A stretch of 64,000 bases of DNA. Source: JAFGAS01 sp963809875. GTDB lineage: Bacteria > Desulfobacterota > Zymogenia > Zymogenales > Zymogenaceae. Under the pieces are notes generated by a model, which was given only the letters and a program-made list of their open reading frames with translations, made no database searches and was not told the origin of the DNA. The stretch covers positions 589,423 through 653,422 of the forward strand of contig CAWELC010000007.1 in the NCBI GenBank assembly GCA_963809875.1. The letters are read 5' to 3'. Positions within the stretch are counted from its first letter, which is position 1. Every line of letters begins with the position of its first letter. The position numbers were made by a program, and so were the translations under genes. Shown one piece after another: positions 8,111 through 17,437 of the stretch.

Positions 8111-10452
8111 ATGACCGTTCTTCCAACTCCTAACCCTGGGAACCATGCCGTCGGCGGCAGCGCCGTCCGGAGCGATTCGGCCGGCAAAGTCACCGGGCAG
8201 ACCCGCTACGTCGAAGACCTGGCCATGGAAGGCCTGCTCGCGGTCCAGGTCCTGCGCAGCCCGCACCACCATGCCCGCCTGCTGGCGCTGGATACGGCGG
8301 ACGCGGCCCGCATGCCGGGCGTCGTGCGCATCCTCACCGCCGCGGACATCCCCGGTCACAACGGGCTGGACGGGTACAGCCGCCAGGAGCCGCTCCTGAC
8401 GCCGGTTGGCGATACCCTCCGGCAGAAAGGCGCCCCGATCGCGCTCGTGATCGCCGAGACCGCAGCCCCAGGCCGAGGCGGCGGCCCGCCGGATCGCCGC
8501 CGATTACGAGCTGCTCCCCCGGACCTTCGACCCCCGGGAGGCGCTGAGGCCCGGCGCGATCCAGATCACCCCGCAGGGGAACCTGCTCAACCAGAACCAG
8601 GTGAGCTGGGGCAATGCAGGCGCCGCGCTGGCAGCTTCGCCCGCTGTCCTCGAGGCCGTGTACGAGACCACCTTCCAGGAGCACTGCGCGCTGGAGCGCG
8701 ACTCTGCCCTGGGCTACATTGACGCCGGCGGGCGGATTACCGTGATCGCCGGCACCCACGAGCCGCACTGGCAGCAGGGCTTTATCGCCCAGGCCCTGGG
8801 GATCGACCCCTCCCAGGTCCGCGTGATCGTTCCGCCGACCGGCGGCTCGTTCGGCAACCGGCAGGATCCCTGGCCGCTGGTAGCGACCGGGCTGGCAGCC
8901 TACCTGGTGCAGCGCCCCGTCCGCCTGGCCTACTCCCGGCGAGAGGTTTTCGATGCCACCCCGAAGCGCCATCCATATACCGTCCAGTACCGGATCGGCG
9001 CAGATGATAGCGGGCGCCTGACCGGCGTGTCCGTCCGACGTCGACGCGAACACCGGCGGGTACGACAGCGCCGGCTACTGGATCCCCGACTACGCCCTGA
9101 TGGCCTCCGGCGGGCCCTACCTGTGGCAGGCGGTCGATGCGTCCGCCCGGGCGATCTACACGAACGGCCCGAAGTGCGGCCAGTTTCGCGGGTACGGCGC
9201 CCCGCAGGCGGCTTTCGCCCTCGAATGCTGCCTGGACGAGCTGTGCCAGTCCCTGGATGCCGACCCGCTCGAATTCCGCTTGAAAAACGCTCTCCCGCAG
9301 GATGCTCCCAGCTTCCTGGGCTACCCGGCCGGCGAATCTACTTGGCTATGCGCAGGTGCTCGAAGCCATCCGCCCGCACTTCGCGGAGTACCAGGCCGAA
9401 GCGGCTGACTTCAACCTCGGGAGGCCGGGGGCTGCCTGCGCATGGGCGTGGGCCTGGCGGGGTCCTGGTACCGCTTCGGCAAGTCCGGCCCGCTGTGCAT
9501 CCGCACCCAGGCGGAGCTCGCTCCCGACGGCCACTTCATCGTGTACTGCTCGGCCCCGGACTACGGCCAGGGGATCGGCACGGTAATGACCCAGCTGGCG
9601 GCTGACGCGCTGGGCGTTCCATGCGCCTGCATCGAGCTGGTCAACGCGGATACCGCCCTGACCTTCGACAGCTACATCCAGGGCGGCTCCCGGGCGACCT
9701 ACTTTGTCGGCAGCTCGGTCCGCTCGGCCCTCCAGCGCCTGAGCGAGGCCATCCTGGCAGCCGCTGCCGGGCTGCTCGGCTGCCCGGCGGAATCGCTGGC
9801 CATCGCCGCCGGCCAGGTCCGGTCGAAACACAACCCGGGCCAGGCAGTCCCCCTGGATCAAGTCGCCCGCGAGCTGGACCGGCTGGGCAGGCCGCGCCGC
9901 TACACCGGGATTTTCGACCTCTCGCCGGTCTTCCCCCCCGAGACACGGCCGGACTACCTTCCCATCTTCGTGACCGGCGCCCAGGCTGCCCAGGTGGTGG
10001 TCGACCTGGAGACGGGCCAGGCCCAGGTCAGGCGCCTGGCCGCAGCCCAGGATGTCGGCCGGGCGATCAATCCCCCCGGCGCCGTCGGCCAGATCCAGGG
10101 CGCCGCGCTGATGGGCATCGGGACCGCCCTCACCGAGGAGTACATCCCGGGCGTTACCACCGGCTTCACGGATTACATCCTGCCGATGGTCGGCGACGTC
10201 CCGGAGATCGAGGTGGTCCTGGTCGAAGTGCCCAGCTTTTACGGCCCGCTGGGAGCCAAGGGCCTGGGGGAGGCGGCGATCATGCCCACGGCGCCCGCCG
10301 TGATCAATGCCCTGTCCCGCGCAGCCGGCGCGCGCCTGCGCCGCCTGCCCGCCACCCCGGAGCGCGTCCTTGCGGCGATCCACGAAGGACACGAAAAAGC
10401 ATCCACTAATTTCGCGAATAACACGAAGGAAGAAACAGAGGGATTGATATAA
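8111..10452 (+). CDS. Molybdopterin-binding hydroxylase large subunit (xanthine dehydrogenase family), four frameshifts
   Basis: This is the catalytic molybdenum-cofactor subunit of a xanthine oxidase-type hydroxylase. In order: GKVTGQTRYVEDL and LLAVQVLRSPHHHARL (aldehyde-oxidase a/b hammerhead domain), then GTHEPHWQQG, PPTGGSFGNRQD, CGQFRGYGAPQAAFALE, GWYRFG-type and DYGQGIGTVMTQLAADALG cofactor-binding stretches. It ends with GPLGAKGLGEAAIMPTAPAVINAL, which holds the catalytic Glu region. Frames change near 8470, 9035, 9342 and 9420; joining them gives about 780 residues, the normal length. The last 23 or so residues (after PERVLAAIHEG) are encoded by a dispersed intergenic repeat. No FAD or 2Fe-2S subunit lies beside it, so it is an orphan subunit here. 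Substrate unknown. Confidence 0.85.
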
Positions 10453-10632
10453 CGAAGTGGGCTTGTCCTGAACGGAAATTCGGTCAAGTTGACAAATAAG
10501 CGAGGTACACTTAGCCTTCTAAGGGATTATTCTTCAGGTGGGTATGAACCGGTTATTTCCCAAACGCTTCGTGAAATTCGCGAAATTCGCGGATTGTTCT
10601 AACACCAGATCAACCAGCAGTAAAGGAATCTT

Positions 10633-12053
10633 ATGAAAACATCCTCCCCCCGCCCGGAACTGAAAATGCTCGATCGCGCAGACTGCGAGCGCATCCACCA
10701 GGCATCCTGCGAGATCCTGGAACAGATCGGGGTCGTCTTCCACCACGATGAGGCCCTGGCGCTGCTGCGAAATGCCGGCGCGGTCGTCTCGGACAACCTG
10801 GTCAAGATCCCGCCCGGCTGGTCGACCAGGCGCTGCAGACCGCCCCGGACCGGTTTTCCCTGTACCGGCGGGGCACGGACCAGCCCGCATTGAATCTCGA
10901 CGGAGAGGCGGTCTATTTCGGTTCGGGGTCAGATACCCTGCATTACCTGGATCCGCGCACCGGCGAGCGGCGGGATTTCACCGTCCAGGACCTGGCCGAC
11001 TGCGTGCGGGTCTGCGATGGGCTGCCCGAGATCGATTTTGTCATGTCCATGGGGATCCCGCGCGACGTGCCCACCGAGCGCTATTTCCGCCACCAGTTCG
11101 CGGCGATGCTGCGCAACACGACCAAGCCGATCGTCGTGGTATGCGGCGACCTGGAAGACCTGAAGGCCATCGAAGCGATGGCAGCCGCCGCCGCGGGCGG
11201 CTCGGATCAGCTGTCGCACCATCCGAACATCCTGCTCTATTCCGAACCCAGCACCCCCCTGCGCCATTCGCGCGACGCCGTCGGCAAGCTGCTGTTTGCC
11301 GCCAGCTGCGCCATGCCGGTGACCCATTCCCCCGCCCCGATGATGGGCGGCACGGCCCCGGTGACCCTGGCCGGCGCGGTCGCCCTGGGAAATGCCGAGA
11401 TGCTCAGCGGGCTGGTCCTGCACCAGTTGAAAAATCCCGGCGCGCCCTTCCTGTACGGTCACGGCGTCCACCACATGGACATGAAGACGATGGTCAGCGT
11501 GTACGGCGCGCCCGAGTTCCAGCTGGCGCGGGTCATGGCAGCCGAGATGGGCCGTTTCTACCACCTGCCTGTATGGGGCTACGCCGCCCACAGCGACAGC
11601 AAGGTCGTGGACGGGCAGGCGGCAGTGGATGCCCAGTTCTCGGTCCTGGTGGCCTTCCTGGCGAGGACCAACCTCAATCACGACGTGGGCTACCTGGAGA
11701 GCGGCCTGACCCATTCGCCGGAGATGATGGTCCTGACGAATGAGATCATCGCGATGAACCGGCGGTTCGCCGCGGGGATCCGCATCGACGAGGAAACGCT
11801 CGCCATCGATGTCCTCAAAGAAATTGGACCTGGGGGCAATTTCCTGACCCACGACCATACCATGGAGCACTGGCGCGAGCTGTGGAGCCCGGGCCTGTTC
11901 AACCGCCAGCGGTTGGACGTCTGGGCCCGGAAGGGATCGAAAGACCTGAACGCCACCCTGCGCGAGGCCACGCTCGCCCTGCTGGACCACCACACGGTCG
12001 AGCCGCTCCCCGTACCCGTCGACCGGGCAATCGAGGCGATCCTGCAGGGGTGA
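10633..12053 (+). CDS. MttB-family methyltransferase without pyrrolysine, one frameshift
   Basis: A TIM-barrel methyltransferase of the trimethylamine/glycine-betaine methyltransferase family, which transfers a methyl group from a quaternary amine to a corrinoid protein. Motifs include IHQASCEILEQIGV near the N-terminus, KPIVVVCGDLED, LLYSEPSTPL, MMGGTAPVTLAGAVALGNAE, FLYGHGVHHMDMKTM and the C-terminal GPGGNFLTHDHTMEHWR. No in-frame amber codon interrupts the reading, so it belongs to the non-Pyl group (as MtgB). Near base 10818 one base is lost; the N-terminal frame ending VKIPP joins LVDQALQTAPDRFSLY. After repair it has about 474 residues. No corrinoid protein is adjacent. The next gene starts five bases after its stop. 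Confidence 0.87.
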
Positions 12054-12057
12054 CGCG

Positions 12058-12592
12058 TTGAAGATCGCCCGGCAGCTGCTCTCGTTCATCCTCCCGCTCA
12101 CCGCTGCCGGGATTATTCCCTGTTACCTGGTCGTTCAGTTCAACCCCTTTGGGCTGAGTGTCAACCTCCCGCTTCCCTACGTCCAGATCCCGCTCGGGAT
12201 ACTTTTCTTCTCCATCGGGATGGTCTTGCTGGTGACGACCATCCGCATGTTCGTTTACGATCGGCAAGGGCACGCTGGCGCCCTGGGACCCGACCCGCCG
12301 GCTGGTGACCCAGGGCGTCTACGGGCACACGCGCAACCCGATGATCTCCGGCGTTTTGTTTATCCTGGTGGGCGAGGCGGTCCTCTTGGGTTCGCGGGCG
12401 ATCGGAACCTGGGCGCTGATCTTTTTCCTGATCAACACGGTCTACTTCAAGCTCCTCGAAGAACCCGGCCTGGTGGAGCGCTTTGGACAGGAGTACCTCA
12501 CGTACCGGAAGAACGTGCCCATGTGGGTGCCGCGCCTCGCTCCCTGGCGCCCGGAGCAGGCTGAAAATCACCCTTATCAAAAAAGCGGCTGA
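12058..12592 (+). CDS. Isoprenylcysteine/phospholipid-type membrane methyltransferase, one frameshift
   Basis: A small membrane protein of the ICMT/PEMT-like methyltransferase superfamily that methylates a lipid or prenylated substrate with S-adenosylmethionine. It has two or three N-terminal helices, then the conserved C-terminal part LVTQGVYGHTRNPMISGV, a further helix pair, and the motif LEEPGLVERFGQEYLTYRKNVPMWVP (family: EE..L...fG..Y..Y...vprw.P). The start is TTG, five bases after the stop of the MttB-like gene, so co-transcription is likely. Near base 12257 an extra T shifts the frame; repaired reading is FVTIGKGTLAPWDP. Length after repair is about 177 residues. Native substrate unknown. 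Confidence 0.78.
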
Positions 12593-12632
12593 AACCGCTC
12601 TGTAGCAAAGGTCAAAACCCTACCCGACCTCC

Positions 12633-12728
12633 TGTAGCTCAGCCCCTAAGCCCCAGATGGTGTTTAGCTGGGCGTGTGGGCGTCCAAGTAATCAGCTTCA
12701 TCGGACGGCCACAAGGGCCTGAGCTACA
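12633..12728. repeat. Palindromic element family A, copy 1 (96 bp)
   Basis: Begins TGTAGCTCAGCCCCTAAG and ends AGGGCCTGAGCTACA, so the termini are complementary. An inner pair, TGTGGGCGTCC and GGACGGCCACA, forms a nested stem. Related copies lie at 30549-30664 and 56064-56174. No ORF is carried. Confidence 0.8.
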
Positions 12729-12761
12729 GAGGATTGGGTGGTTTGTCTATCTTTGCAACGG

Positions 12762-12816
12762 AGCGACTGAAGTCGCTACTACAAGATTGGTTTTGGTAGT
12801 AGCGACTTCAGTCGCT
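12762..12816. repeat. Double palindrome based on GTAGCGACTTCAGTCGC
   Basis: Two 21-bp arms (12762-12782 and 12796-12816) are exact inverted copies, and each arm is itself palindromic around ACTTCAGT. A single arm also occurs at 55964-55981. It lies between convergent genes and may act as a terminator. Confidence 0.75.
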
Positions 12817-12836
12817 TCTTCGTGTTTTCTTGCTTA

Positions 12837-13583
12837 TTAGCTTGTGGGAGCAGGGGGACGGGCGGCTTTCTTCGCCTGGACGGGCGGCGCGAGGCGGACC
12901 GCCACGATCCGGTATACCGTCAAAAACAGCAGGCTGGCTCCGCTCAGCCAGTACAGGTACTGCGCCCAGCCCGCCCCCGTGTCGGTCCCGCTGAAGATGC
13001 CGTGGACCATCACGGCGAAGAAGCTGAGGTAGCTGATCAAGTGGACCAGCCGCCAGGCTTTTTTCCCGATCTGCTTGCGGACATAAAAGCTGAGGTTGAC
13101 GGCAGCCCAGGCGTAAAATGCGAGCTGGCCAAACCCGACCCAGGTAGGCCGGTAGCCGGCGCTGGCAAAGGGCAGGAGCACCTCGACCAGCTTGTACTTG
13201 ATGTAGCTGTCCCCCATCAGGATCAGGGCGTGGAACAGGGCGATGCACAGTCCCAGCAGGCTGGTGTACTGGTGGATCTCGTACGCCGGAGGGATCCCCG
13301 GCCAGATCTGGGCCATTTTGTTGGTGATCATGATCCCCATCGCCATCGAAAGCCAGAGCAGCCAGTAGGCGGCGATCGCGCTGCCCCGCGACAGGAACCA
13401 GTACACCTTGGGCGCGCTGCCCGCGGTCGAAGCGCTCAGACCCGGCAGCCACAGCGGCACGAGGTTGAGCGCAAACAGCACCCCCGCCATCACCAGCAGG
13501 ATCATGAAGATCAGCTCCTGGAAAGGCACGCGAGACTCGAGGTCCTCGACAATATCACCAGGCCGTGTATTCTGTGCCGGCAT
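12837..13583 (-). CDS. Ferric-reductase-like transmembrane haem protein
   Basis: A 248-residue membrane protein with about seven helices, of the ferric-reductase-like/MsrQ superfamily that carries electrons across the membrane through two haems. Candidate haem-ligand histidines are in YEIHQYTSLLGL, LFHALIL, WRLVHLISYL and VMVHGIFSG. The ATG at 13583 (MPAQNTRPGD) is preferred; it overlaps the end of apbE by 29 bases, which marks it as the last gene of a four-gene operon with a PepSY protein, a small membrane protein and ApbE. Together these suggest an extracytoplasmic flavin/haem electron-transfer chain. Electron donor and acceptor are not identifiable here. Confidence 0.8.
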   Translation of the reverse strand: MPAQNTRPGDIVEDLESRVPFQELIFMILLVMAGVLFALNLVPLWLPGLSASTAGSAPKVYWFLSRGSAIAAYWLLWLSMAMGIMITNKMAQIWPGIPPAYEIHQYTSLLGLCIALFHALILMGDSYIKYKLVEVLLPFASAGYRPTWVGFGQLAFYAWAAVNLSFYVRKQIGKKAWRLVHLISYLSFFAVMVHGIFSGTDTGAGWAQYLYWLSGASLLFLTVYRIVAVRLAPPVQAKKAARPPAPTS

Positions 13584-14528
13584 ATTCTCTCCATACAAAC
13601 TCGTCCAGGCCGCTGCTGTAGAGCACGCGCCCATGCTGCAGCACCAGCAGCCCGGACAGCGGAGGGTGATCTTCCAGCCACTCCAGGCCGGCCCGGCTGC
13701 CCAGGATCAGGACGGTCTTGGCGGCAGCCTCGGCCTGGAGCACGTCCGGCCCGATGGCGGTCACGCTGACCAGGTCGGTCTCAGCCGATTCCCCGGTGCG
13801 CGGATCGATGATATGGTGCTTCCACTTGCCGTCCTTGAGCCAGCGGCGGTAATCCGTCCCCGAGGTGGCAACCCCGCAGCTTCCGAGCCCGAGCAGCTCC
13901 AGGCGATCTTGCAGGCGCAGCGGGTCAGCGACAGCCACCGGCCAGGGCGTGCCATCCGCCTGGAGGCCGCTAACGGCGATATCCCCGCCCGCATCTACCA
14001 GCGCCGGTCCGACCGCGGCCAGACGCTGCATGGCCTGGTGGGCGGCCCATCCCTTGGCGACCCCGCCCAGGTCCAGGCTGACCCCATCCGGGAGGAAAAT
14101 CTCGCGGCGGCGCTCATCCAGGCCGATTTTCCGCCACCCTTCCCGGCCGCTTGCAGTTGTACCCCGGGTCGCTGGAGGCCGGGCGACATGCGTTCCGCCT
14201 GCCCGGATTGGATCAAATCGAAGCTCCGGTCGTAGCCCTCCTGCTCGAGCGATTTCAGGACCGTGGGCACGACCAGCCCGCCCGTCCAGCGGGCGGTCTC
14301 CAGCGAGGCAGCCACGACCTCCCACAGCGCCTGCCCGACCCGGACGGAGGTCCCCGCCGCTGCGTTCAACCGGTTCAAGTCGCTGTCCGGGCGGAACCGG
14401 CTGAGCGCCTGCTCCCACTCCTCGAACCAGGCCGGGACCTGTTTCAGCGCCTCGACGGCCCGGGGGCTGCCGCTGTCCAGAAAGGCTGCCATCCGGCAGC
14501 CCATCGCCCTGAATTCGGTTTTGATCAC
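13555..14528 (-). CDS. apbE: FAD:protein FMN transferase, one frameshift
   Basis: ApbE transfers FMN from FAD to a Thr/Ser of extracytoplasmic flavoproteins. Seen are the N-terminal MGCRMAAFLDSG, FRPDSDLNRLN, then LDLGGVAKGWAAHQAMQ and ALVDAGGDIAVSG (cofactor-binding), HHIIDPRTGES and VTAIGPDVLQAEAAAKTVLILG near the C-terminus. The start is a GTG overlapping the preceding stop by four bases (GTGA). Near base 14150 the frame changes; the two halves together give about 324 residues, normal for the family. No lipoprotein signal is visible, so it may act cytoplasmically or use the membrane partner. No FMN-binding domain protein carrying the usual flavinylation motif is adjacent, so its target is unclear. 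Confidence 0.85.
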
Positions 14529-14983
14529 GGCCGGGACGAGATCGTTTGGGTCACCGGGGCCGGGCTGCCGCCTCCGGATCCGCCGCTGGCTGGCTGGCTG
14601 GTGAACCCGCCGCTCACCACCGGCTTGAATTTCTGAACGATCACCTGGGTCGGCACCGCGACCTCCCGCAGGGCTGCCGGCTGCCCCGCCGGTTGGAGGG
14701 CAGCCGCGGGCTGCCCAACCGGCTGCCCCGCCGGGTCGGGAAGGCTGGACACCTGGTACAGTGGGACCAGCGTGGGCAGCACGGGGAAACCTTCTGCGAC
14801 GCCGGCCAGCGGTTGAGGCGGCGTCGCGGACTGAGGCGATGGGGCGACCTTTGCCGGCGCAAAAGCGTTGTTCGAGAACAGGTTCCACAACCCGATGGTG
14901 ACGGCAATGGCCAGCGTGCCGATCAGAATTTTAATTTCCAGGAACTTGGGCCCTTTACGGGGCTGGCTGCGGGGAGGCTGCAT
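14525..14983 (-). CDS. Small Pro/Gln-rich single-pass membrane protein, unknown function
   Basis: 152 residues: a basic N-terminus (QPPRSQPRKGPK), one membrane helix at about residues 19-38 (IGTLAIAVTIGLWNLF), then a low-complexity exported region rich in Pro, Ala, Gln and Gly, ending SGGSGGGSPAPVTQTISSRP. It lies between the PepSY protein (11 bases) and apbE (four-base overlap). The context makes it a likely component of the same redox system. It has no CxxC, CxxCH or recognisable flavinylation motif of the SGAT type. I do not recognise the family. Confidence 0.7.
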   Translation of the reverse strand: MQPPRSQPRKGPKFLEIKILIGTLAIAVTIGLWNLFSNNAFAPAKVAPSPQSATPPQPLAGVAEGFPVLPTLVPLYQVSSLPDPAGQPVGQPAAALQPAGQPAALREVAVPTQVIVQKFKPVVSGGFTSQPASGGSGGGSPAPVTQTISSRP

Positions 14984-14994
14984 GGGGTTCCCTC

Positions 14995-15747
14995 CTAGTC
15001 GGTTTCAAAGTGATCGTCGTCGTGATAGCTCCCACCCGATGGGCTCGGAGCCGAAGGAGCCGAGGCCTGAACCTGCGAGCTCCCGTACGAGGGCAGCTGG
15101 ATATCGGTGATCTGCCCGGTCAGGTCCACCCAGGCCAGCGTCCCGTTCCGGAAAACCACCCGGTAGCGCGGGGCGTTCCCGATGGTGACCTGGTCGATGC
15201 TCAATATTTTCGTGTTGTGCAGGTAATCCGAGACAATCTGGCCGGCCTGCTCCGCGGTGATCTGCTGCGGTACGGTCCCGTTATAAAGCACCTCGCCGGT
15301 CTGCGCGTCGACATAGATGATGCCTTTTTCAAAAGACACCTCGTAGGCTGCCTTCCCCTGGAACTGGACGAGGTCGGGGTCTTTTTGCGCAAGCTGGTCC
15401 GGCCCAGCAGCCTGCCGGGCGATCTCAGCCGCCTGTGAGACCGAAACGCTGGCTGCCGCAGCCGGCTGGCTGGTGGGCGCCTGGTTCAGGCGGTTTACCT
15501 GGTCCTGCAAAGCCTGGATCTGCGTGTTAGCCTTGTCGAGCTGCTGGTTTGCCTGCCAGATCAGCTGGTCGTACTGGGCCTCGCGCTCCTGGTAAGCCTG
15601 GACGGTGGCGTCAGGGTTTGCCGGTGCGCTGCTGGTGTTCTTGCTTGCCCGCGAATTTGCGAAGGCGGTCGCGGTGACCCCCCCGATGACGACCAGGATG
15701 ACGGCCGTGATAAATACCGATAACAAGACAACTTTGGACAGTTTCAT
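14995..15747 (-). CDS. Membrane-anchored PepSY-domain protein
   Basis: 250 residues: an N-terminal membrane helix (residues 5-30), a coiled-coil-like stretch at about 48-90 (QEREAQYDQLIWQANQQLDK), then one or two PepSY units. These include VSQAAEIARQAAG with AAYEVSFEKGIIYVDAQTGEVLYNG, followed by ITAEQAGQIVSDYLH with PRYRVVFRNGTLAWVDLTGQI. The C-terminus is His/Asp-rich (YHDDDHFETD) and could bind metal. First gene of an operon with a small membrane protein, apbE and a ferric-reductase-like gene. PepSY domains are known from extracytoplasmic flavin-based electron-transfer loci, which fits this setting. Confidence 0.8.
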   Translation of the reverse strand: MKLSKVVLLSVFITAVILVVIGGVTATAFANSRASKNTSSAPANPDATVQAYQEREAQYDQLIWQANQQLDKANTQIQALQDQVNRLNQAPTSQPAAAASVSVSQAAEIARQAAGPDQLAQKDPDLVQFQGKAAYEVSFEKGIIYVDAQTGEVLYNGTVPQQITAEQAGQIVSDYLHNTKILSIDQVTIGNAPRYRVVFRNGTLAWVDLTGQITDIQLPSYGSSQVQASAPSAPSPSGGSYHDDDHFETD

Positions 15748-15926
15748 GGTCCCCCTCGTGGTAACATCGTCACATATAAAGAGATTTCTACCTCTATTAG
15801 TCCAGTATAATGGGGATCCAAGAAACGCAAATCACCCGGTCAGGGGATTATTTTCCTACCCCGGCTTCAACAGGCGAATGATATATGGCATAATCCAGGG
15901 CCGCACACAGGTAGGGGCATATTCAG

Positions 15927-15956
15927 GTAGGGGCGGGTCTGCAGACCCGCCCCTAC
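15927..15956. repeat. Perfect 30-bp palindrome, GTAGGGGCGGGTC family
   Basis: The left half is GTAGGGGCGGGTCTG and the right half is its exact complement. Near copies occur at 32034-32061, 32102-32129 and 32191-32219, and a half copy near 47945. It lies in the 238-base gap before the M48 protease gene end. No gene is present in that gap. Confidence 0.8.
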
Positions 15957-15985
15957 GATCATTACATGCTATCGCTGCCGGATAA

Positions 15986-16813
15986 TCACCTCGGGCATTG
16001 GTCCATCTGCTGGATATCCTGCTGGATCTGAACGATCCGGTTGCCCGGGTCGGGGTGGGTGCTTAAGAACTCAGGCGGGTTCTGTCCCTGGCTGAGCGAC
16101 GCCAGCACCTCCATCACCCGCACCATCTCCTGCGGATCGTAGCCCGATTCGCCCATAAAGCACACGCCCAGCCAATCCGCTTCGATCTCGTCCTGCCGGC
16201 TGTACCTCATGTTGATCAGCTGCCCGACCAGCGCAGCCATCTGGGAGGCAGCCACGCAGCCGTTCGGGCTGTTCGGGTCGCAAGCCGCGATCAGCGCCGC
16301 GCCGGTCAGCCCCTGGGTCAGCTGGGCCTTGGCAATCTGCTCGGCGGAGTGGCGCCCGACGACATGCCCGGTTTCGTGGCCCAGCACCCCGGCTAGCTCG
16401 CCATCTGTTTGCAGCCGGTCGTACAGCGCGCGGGTGATGAAGACCTGCCCCCCGGGCAGGGCAAACGCGTTCACCGTTTCCGTGTCCGCCAGCAGGTGGT
16501 AATCAAACTGGTACGGCGTGCTTTGCGCCGGCGTCTGCTGGACGATGCTCATCCCGATCTGCTTCACCCGCGCCTGGTCGCTCTGATTTTGATCCAGCCC
16601 TCCAAACTGGTCGGCCATCTCAGGCGCAGCCTGCAGGCCCATCGCAATCTCCTGGTCGGGCGTCATGCTGATGTGCTGGACCTCTTTCGTGACCGGGTTG
16701 GTCGATTGGGAGCTGACATACGTGATGATGGAGACAATCGCGATCGCCGCAGCGATGATCAACCGGCTGCCGCAGCCGCCGCCGCGCGTCCTGGATAACC
16801 CTCGGTTATACAT
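15986..16813 (-). CDS. Exported M48-family zinc metalloprotease
   Basis: A 275-residue membrane-anchored or exported zinc peptidase of the M48 family (BepA/LoiP/YcaL-like). One membrane helix lies at about residues 14-35. The catalytic HExxH appears as GVLGHETGHVVGRHSAEQ, with the third zinc ligand Glu in DEIEADWLGVCFMGESGYDP. The upstream stretch ETVNAFALPGGQVFITRALYD is typical of the family. The ATG at 16813 is preferred over a GTG nine bases upstream. It follows the membrane gene 16829-17437 by 15 bases, so the two are co-transcribed. Likely role: envelope protein quality control. Intact. Confidence 0.88.
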   Translation of the reverse strand: MYNRGLSRTRGGGCGSRLIIAAAIAIVSIITYVSSQSTNPVTKEVQHISMTPDQEIAMGLQAAPEMADQFGGLDQNQSDQARVKQIGMSIVQQTPAQSTPYQFDYHLLADTETVNAFALPGGQVFITRALYDRLQTDGELAGVLGHETGHVVGRHSAEQIAKAQLTQGLTGAALIAACDPNSPNGCVAASQMAALVGQLINMRYSRQDEIEADWLGVCFMGESGYDPQEMVRVMEVLASLSQGQNPPEFLSTHPDPGNRIVQIQQDIQQMDQCPR

Positions 16814-16828
16814 CGTTCTCACCCCCCT

Positions 16829-17437
16829 CTACCCCGAAACCACCCGGTCCGGCTGGCGGACGATCCAGATCAGCGCGACCGCGGTGATGGCGCCTGCCAC
16901 CAGCCCGGTAATCCCCACCGTCACCAGCACGCTGGTGACGGTATTGGGCAAGGTATTCTGGAAAAAAGCTCCCGCCGCCAGCTGGCTGAGATAGGCCCCC
17001 AGCGTCCAGCCGAGGACATTGGCCAGGATCCAGGCGCCGACGTGGGGGATTTCCCGGCGCAGCACCGGCCACTGGAACAGAGCGACAATAATTCCAAACG
17101 TGATAAATCCGATCAGCGCGCCAACTGCCGTCCTGGACAGCGCCTGGACGACAAACAACCCGAGCGCATACCCGACCACCCAACCGCCGACCTGGTTGAG
17201 AATCCAATCCTGAGAGCCGATCACGTAAGATCGCAGCACCAGCCACTGCGCCAGGCCGAGCAGAATCCCCGAAAAGATCGGTACCAGCACGCGGGCGATG
17301 CCCAGGTCTAAAGGGCCGACAACGAGCGCGAGCGGTAAATAGCCGAGGACCAATCCCAGCGCCGTGGCCAGGGTCCAGCCGGCCCACAGCCCGAACTCAT
17401 TTCGCTTAACTTTTGCTTCATCGATATCGATCGTCAT
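16829..17437 (-). CDS. Multi-pass membrane protein with duplicated QW-LR motif
   Basis: 202 residues with about six hydrophobic helices. Two similar halves are visible: GLAQWLVLRSYV at about residues 62-73 followed by GGWVVGYALGL, and ALFQWPVLRREI at about 119-130 followed by ANVLGWTLGAYL. This suggests an internal duplication. Proteins with this QWxxLR repeat are found as uncharacterised membrane proteins in Chloroflexota and Cyanobacteria. The start has a GAGGAAG site. It is the first gene of a pair with the M48 protease. Function unknown; it might be a protease partner or substrate. Confidence 0.7.
   Translation of the reverse strand: MTIDIDEAKVKRNEFGLWAGWTLATALGLVLGYLPLALVVGPLDLGIARVLVPIFSGILLGLAQWLVLRSYVIGSQDWILNQVGGWVVGYALGLFVVQALSRTAVGALIGFITFGIIVALFQWPVLRREIPHVGAWILANVLGWTLGAYLSQLAAGAFFQNTLPNTVTSVLVTVGITGLVAGAITAVALIWIVRQPDRVVSG

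Noticed and set aside
9346..10392. 348-residue minus-strand frame opposite the molybdo-hydroxylase
   Set aside because: Shadow of the real gene; the plus strand carries the family motifs.
11440..11520. A pyrrolysine (amber) codon in the MttB-like gene
   Set aside because: No TAG interrupts the reading frame across the central part; it is a non-Pyl homologue.
10890..12053. Treating the MttB-like gene as starting at 10890
   Set aside because: The upstream frame from 10633 gives the usual N-terminus (IHQASCEILEQIGV), so a frameshift near 10818 is the better explanation.
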